Source: Gardnerella coleohominis (GTDB taxonomy: Bacteria; Actinomycetota; Actinomycetes; Actinomycetales; Bifidobacteriaceae). From it: a stretch of 64,000 nt of DNA. Below are positions 45,513-54,706 of the stretch, piece after piece (position 1 is the first letter of the stretch; the number at the start of each line of letters is the position of its first letter). The notes below the pieces were generated by a model that saw only the letters and a program-made list of their open reading frames with translations, was not told the origin of the DNA and searched no databases. A program made the position numbers and the translations under genes. Where the stretch lies: assembly GCF_002896555.1 (NCBI RefSeq), contig NZ_MNLH01000001.1, positions 62,001-126,000 of the forward strand, read 5' to 3'.

Positions 45513-45591
45513 TTCTATTTGATTTCTTCTTGTAGATATTTTTATTGTAGATATTTTTATTGAAGATATTTTTTGGAAATCTACAGAATAA

Positions 45592-45632
45592 GCGTTGCTT
45601 CATAGTTTGATTACTATTTAGCAACGTTTTTT
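45592..45632 (+). terminator. Terminator after ychF
   Basis: GCGTTGCT (45592–45599) and AGCAACG (45620–45626) pair over seven or eight bp, followed by six T residues. It is preceded by three imperfect copies of TTTTTATTGTAGATAT at 45520–45575. Confidence 0.82.
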
Positions 45633-45728
45633 ATATAATTAAGTAATCTACGTTCGTTTGAAGATTTACTTATTAGTTATTAATGCTAATGTAGTTTGTA
45701 TAGCATTTTTATTGTTAATGGAGATACG

Positions 45729-46673
45729 ATGCAAATGTTTCATACCGTGATAAGTGACATGAAGAATTTTGGTCATGTGCTTAAAAAAGGCTTTGATTTG
45801 TGGCTTCACGGGACTATGTGGCGTAGATTTGTCGGTCTTGTTGGTGCCATGGTTATGGTGCTTGTTTATTTAGGATTTGTTGATTACTCAATAAACAATG
45901 TAGTTAATATTAGCAATAAGATTGTTAAAGAGAAAAACGAAGAAAAGCATGCAGTTAAAAAGAGTCGTATAGCTCCAGTTCCTAATGTAAACAATAAGTC
46001 TAAAGATAAGAATAATGGGGATTCTAAGGGTAAGTCTGCTGACTCTAAGGGTAAGTCTAAAGATAAAGTCAATTCTAAGTCTAAGCTAAATGACAAGTCT
46101 AAGGGCAAAGCAAATTCTAAGAACGAAACTAAAAATAAGCCTAAAGGCAAAGTCAAAGATAATCCTAAAGGGAAAAGTAAAGTAAAGACAAAAGATAAGT
46201 ATAATAACGCTTTTGCTAGGAAAGATCCTGATTATGTCTGGAAGCACCCTACTGGTGGTCGTTATCCGGATATTACTCATTTAAATGTAGCGGATGTTCA
46301 CGTAAAAGTTGATACAAAAAAGCAACGTGTATATATTTATCACGGTAAAAAAGTGATTTATGAAATGATTGCTAGCACAGGTGTTAAAGGATCAGAAACT
46401 CCTAAAGGTGATTTTTTGATTGGTACTCGAACTGAACATTTTTATAATGCTTATGATGGTGGTGGAATGGGTGGCGACTATGCAGTTTCTTTCAAAGATG
46501 ATGTGTACTTATTCCATTCAGTGCCTACTAGAGAAAACTTTGGAGATTATATTGAAGAAGAAGGCCGTAAATTGGGGCATAAAGCTTCACATGGTTGCAT
46601 AAGGTTGAGTGTTCCCGATGCTAGGTGGTTCTTCGATAACATTAAGCCAGGTACGCATGTGAAAATTATTTAA
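45729..46673 (+). CDS. Membrane-anchored L,D-transpeptidase (YkuD domain)
   Basis: L,D-transpeptidases make 3-3 cross-links in peptidoglycan or attach wall proteins. The 314-residue protein has one membrane segment (about 33–50), a long Lys/Ser/Asp/Asn spacer (about 65–165) built of SKGKS/SKDK units, then the YkuD domain. HVKVDTKKQRVYIYHG starts it and the active site is HKASHGCIRLS with His288 and Cys290. The spacer is strongly basic and could lie along the anionic wall. ATG 45729 has GGAGAT before it. It stands alone between two terminators. Confidence 0.9.
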   Translation: MQMFHTVISDMKNFGHVLKKGFDLWLHGTMWRRFVGLVGAMVMVLVYLGFVDYSINNVVNISNKIVKEKNEEKHAVKKSRIAPVPNVNNKSKDKNNGDSKGKSADSKGKSKDKVNSKSKLNDKSKGKANSKNETKNKPKGKVKDNPKGKSKVKTKDKYNNAFARKDPDYVWKHPTGGRYPDITHLNVADVHVKVDTKKQRVYIYHGKKVIYEMIASTGVKGSETPKGDFLIGTRTEHFYNAYDGGGMGGDYAVSFKDDVYLFHSVPTRENFGDYIEEEGRKLGHKASHGCIRLSVPDARWFFDNIKPGTHVKII

Positions 46674-46756
46674 CTTAATTATTTAACTTAATTATTTAAC
46701 GTTTAATATTAGGTTAATTTAGAAAGATTTATTATTTGATAATCCTTTATGAAATA

Positions 46757-46792
46757 TAAAAAATAGGGGGTCTATAAAGGCTCCCTATTTTC
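46757..46792. terminator. Two-way terminator between ldt and the YeiH-like gene
   Basis: AAAAATAGGG and CCCTATTTT form the stem, with T-runs at the end on the minus strand and a shorter one on the plus strand. It separates convergent genes. Confidence 0.8.
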
Positions 46793-46828
46793 ATAAATCA
46801 GTATTTACTTAGTTATTTACTTAGTTAT

Positions 46829-47893
46829 TTATACAAAGAAGATTTTTGCAGCTGCACATGCAAGAATTACCAACACAATAGACGCTAAGAAACTTGCTGC
46901 GAAAGCTGCGCGACCCTTCTTGAAAATAACCTTGAAGTTAACGTTAATTCCAAGAGCGGCCATTGCCATGCCAAGGAAAACGTATCCTGCTGCTACAAGA
47001 GTTGTTGTGTGTGCTGTTATGAAAGGCACGTAAGTTCCAATAACAGATGCTGCAATAAAGCCAAGCATAAACCATGGGAAGCTAATCTTATGCTTTCCGC
47101 CATTTTCAACTTTGCTATGACGCGCATTCCACCAAATTGCAATAAAGATGGAAGCGGGAACAAGCATAAGAACTCTAGCAAGCTTCATAATTGTTGCAAC
47201 ATGGATATTATTGAATGCTCCACCAGCTGCAACAGCATGTGCGATTTCGTGAAGAGATGCTCCAGCTGTAATGCAAAGCTGCTGCGTGCTCATACCAAAG
47301 TGAGGAAGAATGAAGATTTCAGCAAGAGCGTAAATAGTGCCCATAATTGCAACTGTTGCAACGGCCATAACTTCGTTCTGCTCTTTCTCGTCTTCCTCTT
47401 CTGGAAGAACTGGCATTGATCCGGAAAGACCCATAACTGCTGCGGCTCCACAAATACTTGTGCCGCCTGCAGTTAGCATTGCAAGCTGAGGATTTACTTT
47501 CAGAAGTTTAGCAATGGTATAAGTTATGCAGACCATTACTGCAACTAACACAGCTGCAATAGGCAAGCACTTAATGCCCTCGGTAAACAAATCGTGCAAA
47601 TTCAGATTAAAGCCGAGAAGAATAATACCAAGACGAAGAAGCTTGTTTGCAATCAAACCAGCAGCGCTTTTAACGCCTGCTCGTCGTAAATCATTATTCT
47701 TTTTGTATGCGTGCAATGGCAGCTGCAGAGCCATGCCAACAAGCAACGCAATAATAAGAGCACCAAGTAATTTGAAACCTGGGTATTGTTTAAGCCAGCT
47801 GCCAATAAAGGAAGCTAGAAGTGTCAATACAGCGATAAGAGCCATATCGATGGTGCAGATTTTCTTTTTCCATGTATCAAAGAAATTAACCAT
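46829..47893 (-). CDS. YeiH/UPF0324 family membrane protein (putative sulfate exporter family)
   Basis: A 354-residue protein with about ten hydrophobic segments. LLRLGIILLGFNLNLHDL, GGTSICGAAAVMG, SLHEIAHAVAAGGAF and FLGMAMAALGINVNFK are family landmarks. The family name rests on weak evidence of sulfate or sulfite export; the real substrate is not settled. A charged cytosolic loop PEEEDEKEQNEV lies in the middle. It is its own unit on the minus strand, with a 540-base repeat-bearing gap upstream. Confidence 0.87.
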   Translation of the reverse strand: MVNFFDTWKKKICTIDMALIAVLTLLASFIGSWLKQYPGFKLLGALIIALLVGMALQLPLHAYKKNNDLRRAGVKSAAGLIANKLLRLGIILLGFNLNLHDLFTEGIKCLPIAAVLVAVMVCITYTIAKLLKVNPQLAMLTAGGTSICGAAAVMGLSGSMPVLPEEEDEKEQNEVMAVATVAIMGTIYALAEIFILPHFGMSTQQLCITAGASLHEIAHAVAAGGAFNNIHVATIMKLARVLMLVPASIFIAIWWNARHSKVENGGKHKISFPWFMLGFIAASVIGTYVPFITAHTTTLVAAGYVFLGMAMAALGINVNFKVIFKKGRAAFAASFLASIVLVILACAAAKIFFV

Positions 47894-48025
47894 TTAGCTC
47901 ATTATTCTCTCATAATCGGACAAAAGCGAACAAAAATTAAATATTTAGCTAATGATTATGCATTTTTGCTGGAATTATGCGCGACATGCTGAATGTAAAA
48001 ATCACATAATCGAACATAATAACTC

Positions 48026-48070
48026 AGAATCTCAAATCTCTGTCTTGTGAATAGCAAATCAAGTCGTCGC
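48026..48070. repeat. CTCAAATC intergenic repeat, copy B
   Basis: AGAATCTCAAATCTCTGTC, then TTGTGAATAGCAAATCAAGTCGTC. It flanks the tandem array on its left side, in the same direction as copies A and C. Confidence 0.7.
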
Positions 48071-48071
48071 G

Positions 48072-48223
48072 CTTAATTTTGTGGACTTAGAGGGTACATA
48101 AGTAAACAAAATCGGGGTAGGGTTCTTGGTTTTGTTTACTTAGAGTGCGTGTTGGTAAACAAAATCGGGGTAGGATTCTTGGTTTTGTTTACTTAGAGGG
48201 TACATAAGTAAACAAAATCGGGG
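48072..48223. repeat. Tandem array of a 53-bp unit with inverted arms
   Basis: GTAAACAAAATCGGGG starts at 48102, 48155 and 48208, exactly 53 bases apart. Each full unit has arms GTAAACAAAA and TTTTGTTTAC around a G-rich centre GGGGTAGG. The link TTAGAGGGTACATAA also makes a second palindrome across unit borders (TTTTGTTTACTTA with TAAGTAAACAAAA). A degenerate half unit stands at the left end. Nothing in it codes for protein. Confidence 0.92.
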
Positions 48224-48233
48224 AAATGCATGG

Positions 48234-48280
48234 GCGAAAAACTCAAATCGCTGCCTAATTGATAGAAAAGCAAGTTAGTC
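48234..48280. repeat. CTCAAATC intergenic repeat, copy C
   Basis: GCGAAAAACTCAAATCGCTG, then CCTAATTGATAGAAAAGCAAG. It closes the tandem array on the right, as a direct repeat of copy B. Confidence 0.7.
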
Positions 48281-48434
48281 CAAGCAACACTATGATTTTT
48301 AAGCTATATACGTTAGAATGAAGATTTGGCTACAAAGCTGTTGCGCAAAGGAATTTTTGGTTCTGTTTTAATTGCGCTCGGACTATTGGCTTTTAAAAGC
48401 AAAAAAGGGATGCTATTTAGAGCTAGGAGAGAAT

Positions 48435-49721
48435 ATGAGTTTATTTACTTGGAAGCTTCACGGTAATGGCAAAACGTTAAGGCCTGGTGAAGTTGTAGAG
48501 CCAGACGAACGTCTAACTTGGACTCGTACTGCTGGTATTGGTGCTCAGCATGTTATTGCAATGTTTGGCGCTACGTTCTTGGTGCCTATTCTTACAGGCT
48601 TTGATCCATCAACAACATTAATGTTCACTGCTATTTCTACGGCACTGTTCTTACTTATTAACGCAAATAAGCTTCCTAGTTATTTAGGAAGCTCTTTTGG
48701 TCTTATAGCACCTGTTATGGCTGTAACAACAGCTCATAAAGGTATTGCAGTTGCAAGCTTCGGCATTATGTGCACAGGTTTGCTTCTTGCTCTTATCGGT
48801 GTGCTTGTGCATTTTGCAGGAGCTAAGTGGATTGACATTATTATGCCGCCTGTTGTAAACGGTGCAATCGTTGCAATTATCGGTTTTAATTTGGGACCTG
48901 CAGTTTGGGCTAACTTCCAGAAAGCTCCAGATACAGCGCTTGTAACATTAGTTGCTGTAATGCTTATTGCTGTAGTTTTCCGCGGTCTTCTTGGTCGTTT
49001 GAATATTCTTTTAGGTGTTCTTGTTGGTTACGCATACGCGTGTTTCCATGGGCAAGTTGATTTCAAAAAGATTGAGGAAGCTTCTTGGATTGGTTTCCCT
49101 AAATTCCACACTCCACAAATTGATTTCTCTGTTCTGCTCATGTTCTTGCCAGTAGTGCTTGTTCTTATTGCAGAAAATGTCGGTCACGTAAAGTCTGTAT
49201 CTCAAATGACTGGTCGCGACTATGACTCTAAGATTGGAACCGCATTATTTGCAGATGGCTTTGGTACAGCTATTGCAGGTTTGTTTGGCGGTTGCGGTAC
49301 CACTACGTACGGTGAAAATATTGGCGTTATGGCTGCAACAAAGGTTTATTCCACTGCCGCTTATTGGTGTGCTGCAGCGTTTGCGTTCATCTTAAGCCTT
49401 TGCCCGAAGTTTGGTGCAATTGTGAACTCAATTCCAGCTGGTGTTCTTGGTGGCGTAACAACTTTGCTTTACGGCATGATTGGCATGATTGGCGTAAGAA
49501 TTTGGGTTGAAAACAAAGTGAACTTCGACAAGCCAGTGAATATTATGATTGCTGCAATCGTTATGATTATTGGCATTGCTAACTTCCAGTTTGCAGTTTC
49601 TGGTATTCAGTTCAACGGCATTGCAATTGGAACCGTTGTGGTGTTGGTTGTGTACCACTTACTGAAGGTTATTGGTAAGCTTACTGGCACGATTGCTAAA
49701 AACGATCCAGATATTGCTTAA
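48435..49721 (+). CDS. Uracil permease (UraA-type, NCS2 family)
   Basis: Imports uracil with protons across the membrane. The 428-residue protein has about 14 hydrophobic segments. QHVIAMFGATFLVPILTGFDPST near the start, then IAENVGHVKSVSQMTGRD and GGCGTTTYGENIGVMAATKVYS are the conserved substrate and helix-break regions, closer to uracil than xanthine carriers. ATG 48435 follows AGGAGAG; the longer open frame upstream (21 codons) is not supported. Confidence 0.92.
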   Translation: MSLFTWKLHGNGKTLRPGEVVEPDERLTWTRTAGIGAQHVIAMFGATFLVPILTGFDPSTTLMFTAISTALFLLINANKLPSYLGSSFGLIAPVMAVTTAHKGIAVASFGIMCTGLLLALIGVLVHFAGAKWIDIIMPPVVNGAIVAIIGFNLGPAVWANFQKAPDTALVTLVAVMLIAVVFRGLLGRLNILLGVLVGYAYACFHGQVDFKKIEEASWIGFPKFHTPQIDFSVLLMFLPVVLVLIAENVGHVKSVSQMTGRDYDSKIGTALFADGFGTAIAGLFGGCGTTTYGENIGVMAATKVYSTAAYWCAAAFAFILSLCPKFGAIVNSIPAGVLGGVTTLLYGMIGMIGVRIWVENKVNFDKPVNIMIAAIVMIIGIANFQFAVSGIQFNGIAIGTVVVLVVYHLLKVIGKLTGTIAKNDPDIA

Positions 49722-49758
49722 CAATACAGTTTGATTTTCTAACAAAATCTGATTTCTC

Positions 49759-49790
49759 TAGCGCGCCTGCATTAATTTGTGAGCGCGCTA
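49759..49790 (+). terminator. Stem-loop after the uracil permease gene
   Basis: TAGCGCGC and GCGCGCTA form a perfect 8-bp GC-rich stem, 38 bases past the stop, followed by AATTTGTTAT. Confidence 0.65.
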
Positions 49791-49904
49791 AATTTGTTAT
49801 AACGTGCCTACCTTGCTATATACTTATAAACCTTTGAGTTGTATTTTGTTAAATATTTGTATTAAAGATAAATATAAAGATAAAGATAAGGAAGTGTGCC
49901 ATAT

Positions 49905-50717
49905 ATGAAGTTGTTAAATTCTGTGTTTAAAAAACAGGATTCTTCTTCTAAAGAGCATTCACATAGAAAATCTGTGATTTTAAAGGCATTTGATACTGCC
50001 TTACCGTTTACTATACCAATTTGCGCTGGATACATGTTCCTTGGTATTTCTTACGGAATGTTAATGCATGCCAAAGGTTTTTCAATATGGTATCCAATTT
50101 GCATGAGCATATTAATCTACTCTGGCACAATGGAGTTTATTACACTCGACTTATTCTTTGGCGCTTTCGACCCATTTTCCGCGCTTGTTTTAGCGCTCGC
50201 TGTAAACGTGAGACATATTTTCTACGGAATTACAATGTTAAAGCCATATAAGGGAGCTGGAATAAAGAAGTTCTCTATGATTTTTGACATGACGGATGAA
50301 ACTTTCGCAATCAATTCGTCTGCAAAAATTCCTGAAAGCGTGAATCGCCAGTGGTTCATGTTCTTTGTTTCTATTCTCAACCATTGGTATTGGATAATTG
50401 GAGCAATAATAGGGTGGTTTGTTGGCAGTGTTTTGCCAATAAACATGAAGGGTATTGAGTTTGTTTTAACGGCCCTGTTTTTAGTGATTTTTATTGAACA
50501 ATGGCGTGCGCAAAAACATCATATTGTGCTTATTATTGGTATTGTTGTTGCTGTTGTGGCACTTGGCATACTTGGTCCAAAAATGTTTATGATTCCTTCT
50601 TTGGTTACATTTTTGATTATTTTTATAGTGTTTAGAAAATACTTTGAAAAGTTATATGTAAATTATGACAATAATTCATCTGAATCAAGCGAAGATTTAG
50701 AATCCAAGAAGGCGTGA
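49905..50717 (+). CDS. azlC: AzlC-type branched-chain amino acid exporter, large subunit
   Basis: AzlC and AzlD together export branched-chain amino acids or analogues. The 270-residue protein has LPFTIPICAGYMFLGISYGMLMHAKGF, IYSGTMEFITLDL, LALAVNVRHIFYGITM and FDMTDETFA, all AzlC landmarks, and seven or eight membrane segments. A 25-residue polar head and an acidic Ser-rich tail are extra. I chose ATG 49905, with AAGGAAG eleven bases before; the GTG at 49896 is too close to that site. azlD follows four bases later. Confidence 0.92.
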   Translation: MKLLNSVFKKQDSSSKEHSHRKSVILKAFDTALPFTIPICAGYMFLGISYGMLMHAKGFSIWYPICMSILIYSGTMEFITLDLFFGAFDPFSALVLALAVNVRHIFYGITMLKPYKGAGIKKFSMIFDMTDETFAINSSAKIPESVNRQWFMFFVSILNHWYWIIGAIIGWFVGSVLPINMKGIEFVLTALFLVIFIEQWRAQKHHIVLIIGIVVAVVALGILGPKMFMIPSLVTFLIIFIVFRKYFEKLYVNYDNNSSESSEDLESKKA

Positions 50718-50721
50718 TTTT

Positions 50722-51060
50722 ATGAGTATGAACCTATATCAAAGCATAGTTATTATTATTGTTGCAATTATTGGTACTGCATCAACTCGTTTCGCAGCGT
50801 TTTGGATATTTCCAGAATCCAAAAAGCCTCCTAAAATCGTCCAATACCTTGGAAGCCTTTTGCCATATGCTATGAGCGGTCTTTTGTTAGTGTATTCGCT
50901 TAAAACTACGCCGATTCTAACGGGATCGCATGGCTTGCCTGAATTAATTGCGTTAGTCGTAGTTGGAGTACTTCATTGCTGGCGTAAGAATATGCTGCTC
51001 TCAATTGCGGCTGGAACTATAGTATATATGTTTTTAGTTCAATGCGTGTTTTTGCATTAA
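50722..51060 (+). CDS. azlD: AzlD-type branched-chain amino acid exporter, small subunit
   Basis: A 112-residue protein with four hydrophobic segments. ATRFAAFWIF-like STRFAAFWIFPE and YLGSLLPYAMSGLLLVYSLK match AzlD, the necessary partner of AzlC. It begins four bases after azlC, so the two are made together. Confidence 0.9.
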   Translation: MSMNLYQSIVIIIVAIIGTASTRFAAFWIFPESKKPPKIVQYLGSLLPYAMSGLLLVYSLKTTPILTGSHGLPELIALVVVGVLHCWRKNMLLSIAAGTIVYMFLVQCVFLH

Positions 51061-51064
51061 ATGT

Positions 51065-54000
51065 TTGAATCAAAAGTATACTTGTTCTATGGATAAGATT
51101 ATTTTAGACATAATTATTCTGATTATGTGGACAGGTGTTGGCTCTATATTGGTGAGCAAATCTAAGGGGAAGAAAAAGAATCAGAATAATAAAAATGTTA
51201 AAAATAAAAACTTTAATTATAAGAACATTTTTAATAATCTTGTAAATGGTGACAGTGAAGTTAAAGATTTATTTAAAAGTTTTCTAAAGAATAAAGAAAA
51301 TGATATGAATTATGAAAATAACGATATGAACTACGAAAATAACGAAAGCAATGGAAGCTACGAAAATGATGGAGGCTACGAAAGTAGCAAGGAGAGCAAT
51401 ATGGAGAGCAATAAGTTTATGGTAACCGATTCCATTAAAGTAAATAAAATTATTGAAATATCTAAAAAGTGGCGTTGGATTCTTGCAATTTTAGTTGTAA
51501 TCCTATGTTTTGCTGGAGCTGCAATATTTGGTCTTGCAAACTTTATAACTGACTGCATGTGGTATTCTCAGCTTGGATTCGAGAGCGTAATTTGGATTCA
51601 GTTAGGCGCAAAAATCGGCGTTTGGGTGCTTTATGCAATATTAATGTCTGCTTTTGGATACTTGTCTGCAGCTTTGGCAATAAAAGCGCGTCCAAGCAAT
51701 GCGGATGGAACTTATATTCGAATTAAAGGCAATGTTATCGATTTAAAGCAGGGAATTAGTTCAAAGCTTGCTTTGCATGTTGCGGGAATTTTTTCATTGA
51801 TTGTAGGCGCAGTATTTGGATTTAAATTCTACAATCATTGGGCGCAAATTTTGTTAATGTTTAACGCTCAACCTTTTGGTATTAAAGATCCGCAATTTGG
51901 AATTGACAATGGGTTCTACGTATTTGTGCTTCCTGGATTAAGGTTATTTATAAGCGCATTTGTGCTTTTATTGGTAATATCTCTTGTTTTCTCTATTATT
52001 ACCCATGTTCTTATGGGAGCAATTCGTTTTAGTATGCCTATCGACGGTAAAGGCATATTCAGCATTACAAAACGAGCACGTAGACAAATTTCTGTATGGT
52101 TTATGCTTGTGATTTTGACGTGGGCACTTGAACAGATTTTAGACATGTTCGCTTTAGTAACTCTTGATGGCCCTAGAATTACAGGCGGTTCATACACTGA
52201 TATGAATGCTGGCGTTCCTGGAAGCATAGCAATGGCAGTGATCACGGTGTTAGTTGGGTCTGTTATTGCATTTTGGTTTATGAAATCTCATGCTTTATCT
52301 GTAGAAGCACCAATTTCAGTGCGTTTTAAAACCGCAATTAAGGCATGGAAAACACCAGTTATTGCTTTAACTTTTATTATTGTTTGCTCGGTTGTTATAT
52401 CTTTTGCTTGGCCAGCTCTTTTACAGCGATTTAAGGTTGCACCTAATGCGCAAGAGTTGGAAGCTACTTATATTCAGAGGAATATTGAGGCCACTAAATT
52501 TGCTTATGGTTTAAATAATGTAAAGAAAGAATCGTATAACGCTACTTCTGAAGGAAAATCTGGAGCTTTAGCAAAAGAAGCTGAATCTACTGCGCAAATT
52601 CGTCTTCTAGATCCTCAAGTTACTTCTCCAACTTTCCGTCAATTGCAGCAATCTAAGCAATACTATACTTTTGCAGATACGCTTTCAGTTGATAAATACG
52701 ATATTGACGGTGTAAGTCAAGATACGGTTATTGCTGCTCGCGAGCTTGATTTAGCTGGCAATGATAATCGAAACTGGGTTAATGATCATACTGTTTATAC
52801 GCATGGCTATGGAATTGTTGCAGCTTATGGAAATAAAGTGACGTCAGATGGCCAGCCTCAATTTATGGAGTATGGTATTCCTACTCAAGGAAAGCTTACT
52901 AAGTCACAGAATTATGAGCCACGTATTTACTTCTCGCCAAATGCTCCTGAATATTCTATTGTTGGATCTCCAAAAGGTACTGCTCCATGGGAATTTGATT
53001 ATCCAACTGGATCTCAAGGTGCTTTAACTACTTTCAAGGGTAATGGTGGTCCAAGCGTAGGTAACTTCTTCTCTAGGCTTTTACATGCAGTTAGATTTGA
53101 GTCAGATCAGATTCTTTTCTCTGACCGCGTAACGCCGGATTCGCAGATTTTGTACGATCGCGATCCTAAAACACGCGTATCCAAAGTTGCTCCTTACTTA
53201 ACTTTGGACGGTAGAGTTTATCCTGCTGTTGTTGATGGACGTGTTAAGTGGATTGTTGATGGATATACTACTTCCGCTTCTTACCCGTATTCTCAGATGA
53301 CTGATTTTGGTAAGATAACTCAAGATTCCACAACAACAACTTCTCATTCTATTAAGGGATTGACTAATCAACGAGCAAATTACATTCGCAATTCTGTAAA
53401 AGCTACAGTTGATGCTTATGATGGTTCTGTTGATTTGTATGTGTGGGATACAAAAGACCCTGTGATTAAAGCATGGCGTTCAATTTTCCCTGGTCACTAT
53501 CACGATATTTCTAAGATTTCTGGTGACTTGATGAAGCATTTGCGTTATCCAGAAAGCTTGTTTAAAGTTCAACGCTATTTGCTTGCAAAGTATCATGTGG
53601 ATACAGCAAGCCAATTCTTCTCTGGAGAAGATTTTTGGCAAACCCCTGTGGATCCTACTGAATCTCAGAAAGCACAAAAAGAAGATATTTTGCAACCTCC
53701 ATATTATTTGACTTTGCAAACTGGAGATGCAAAGAAACCAGTGTTTTCGCTTGTTTCTACTTATATTCCAGCTGGTAAAATCACGCGTGAAATATTGACT
53801 GGTTTCTTGTCTGTTGATTCTGATGCTGGGGATACTCCTGGAAAGATTGGTCCGAATTACGGTAAGCTTCGTTTGCAGGAATTGCCTAAAGTTTCTAATG
53901 TTCCAGGACCTGGTCAAGCTCAAAATAATTTCAACGCTAATGCGAATGTTTCTAAAGAGTTGAATTTGCTTGAATCTGGTTCAACGAAAGTTAAGCGTGG

Positions 54001-54508
54001 AAACTTGCTAACTTTGCCTCTTGGTGGAGGGCTTGTTTACGTAGAGCCTGTTTACGTGCAGTCAAGCGGATCTACAAGTTATCCTTTGTTAAAGAAGGTT
54101 TTGGTTGCGTTTGGAGATCAAGTTGGATTTGCGGATACATTAGATGAAGCTCTAGATCAAGTATTTGGAGGCGATTCTGGTGCTTTAGCTGGAGATGCTT
54201 CAAATAATTCTGCAGCTTCTAAGGATGCGAAGGATTCTAAGGATTCTAAGGATCATGCTTCTAAGGATGCGAAGGATTCTGCTTCTAAGGATTCTAAGGA
54301 TAACTCTAATAATTCAGAATCTAAGAATGCTGTGAAAAACAGTTCTATGAGTACCAAAGCTAAAGAGGCGCTTAAGCGTGCAGCTAAAGCTTTGAAGGAT
54401 TCTGATTCTGCTATGCGCTCAGGTAATTGGGAAGCTTATGGAAAAGCTCAAAAAGAGTTAAGCGACGCAATTAATGAGGCTATTCAAGAAGAATCTAAAG
54501 GTAAATAA
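51065..54508 (+). CDS. UPF0182 family membrane protein
   Basis: A large conserved actinobacterial membrane protein of unknown role. Up to 1147 residues: a poorly conserved head, then membrane segments with KKWRWILAILVVI, TDCMWYSQLGFESVIWIQLGAK and PFGIKDPQFGIDNGFYVFVLPGL. A big outer domain follows (about 460–1040), with NWVNDHTVYTHGYG and RIYFSPNAPEYSIVG. It ends in a Lys/Asp/Ser repeat tail (SKDAKD units) and a helical end. The start is unsure: TTG 51065 opens the frame, but the best ribosome site, AAGGAGAG, precedes ATG 51401. The head between them has MNYENN repeats. It directly follows azlD. Confidence 0.85.
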   Translation: MNQKYTCSMDKIILDIIILIMWTGVGSILVSKSKGKKKNQNNKNVKNKNFNYKNIFNNLVNGDSEVKDLFKSFLKNKENDMNYENNDMNYENNESNGSYENDGGYESSKESNMESNKFMVTDSIKVNKIIEISKKWRWILAILVVILCFAGAAIFGLANFITDCMWYSQLGFESVIWIQLGAKIGVWVLYAILMSAFGYLSAALAIKARPSNADGTYIRIKGNVIDLKQGISSKLALHVAGIFSLIVGAVFGFKFYNHWAQILLMFNAQPFGIKDPQFGIDNGFYVFVLPGLRLFISAFVLLLVISLVFSIITHVLMGAIRFSMPIDGKGIFSITKRARRQISVWFMLVILTWALEQILDMFALVTLDGPRITGGSYTDMNAGVPGSIAMAVITVLVGSVIAFWFMKSHALSVEAPISVRFKTAIKAWKTPVIALTFIIVCSVVISFAWPALLQRFKVAPNAQELEATYIQRNIEATKFAYGLNNVKKESYNATSEGKSGALAKEAESTAQIRLLDPQVTSPTFRQLQQSKQYYTFADTLSVDKYDIDGVSQDTVIAARELDLAGNDNRNWVNDHTVYTHGYGIVAAYGNKVTSDGQPQFMEYGIPTQGKLTKSQNYEPRIYFSPNAPEYSIVGSPKGTAPWEFDYPTGSQGALTTFKGNGGPSVGNFFSRLLHAVRFESDQILFSDRVTPDSQILYDRDPKTRVSKVAPYLTLDGRVYPAVVDGRVKWIVDGYTTSASYPYSQMTDFGKITQDSTTTTSHSIKGLTNQRANYIRNSVKATVDAYDGSVDLYVWDTKDPVIKAWRSIFPGHYHDISKISGDLMKHLRYPESLFKVQRYLLAKYHVDTASQFFSGEDFWQTPVDPTESQKAQKEDILQPPYYLTLQTGDAKKPVFSLVSTYIPAGKITREILTGFLSVDSDAGDTPGKIGPNYGKLRLQELPKVSNVPGPGQAQNNFNANANVSKELNLLESGSTKVKRGNLLTLPLGGGLVYVEPVYVQSSGSTSYPLLKKVLVAFGDQVGFADTLDEALDQVFGGDSGALAGDASNNSAASKDAKDSKDSKDHASKDAKDSASKDSKDNSNNSESKNAVKNSSMSTKAKEALKRAAKALKDSDSAMRSGNWEAYGKAQKELSDAINEAIQEESKGK

Positions 54509-54563
54509 AGCCAAATAAATGTGAATAAAACTAAATAAAATTAATAAATTCACACAACTAATG

Positions 54564-54608
54564 TTAATGCCGGTGCTTTTTAGTACCGGCATTAATTTTG
54601 TTTTTTTT
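54564..54608 (+). terminator. Terminator after the UPF0182 gene
   Basis: TTAATGCCGGT and ACCGGCATTAA form a perfect 11-bp stem with a ten-base loop, followed by TTTTG and then eight or more T residues. Confidence 0.92.
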
Positions 54609-54706
54609 TAATCGCTTAGTATCGCATTTAATAGTCGAGTTTTGGTATTAGATAATCGAGTTTTAGTATTTATATCAATTTAAGTATTAGTGGCTAAATT
54701 GTGCTA

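Larger units (their letters stand above)
47894..48434. other. Gap with repeats, between the YeiH-like gene and the uracil permease gene
   Basis: About 540 bases without a gene. From about 48025 to 48280 it is repeat sequence (listed separately). The last 150 bases before the permease gene hold the leader. I see no clear PyrR-type attenuator there. Confidence 0.6.

Noticed and set aside
45884-46156. Leu/Ser-rich minus-strand ORF opposite the transpeptidase spacer
   Set aside because: It is the reverse reading of the Lys/Ser codon repeats and has no independent support.
48072-48223. CRISPR array
   Set aside because: The repeats are directly adjacent without unique spacers, and no cas genes are near.
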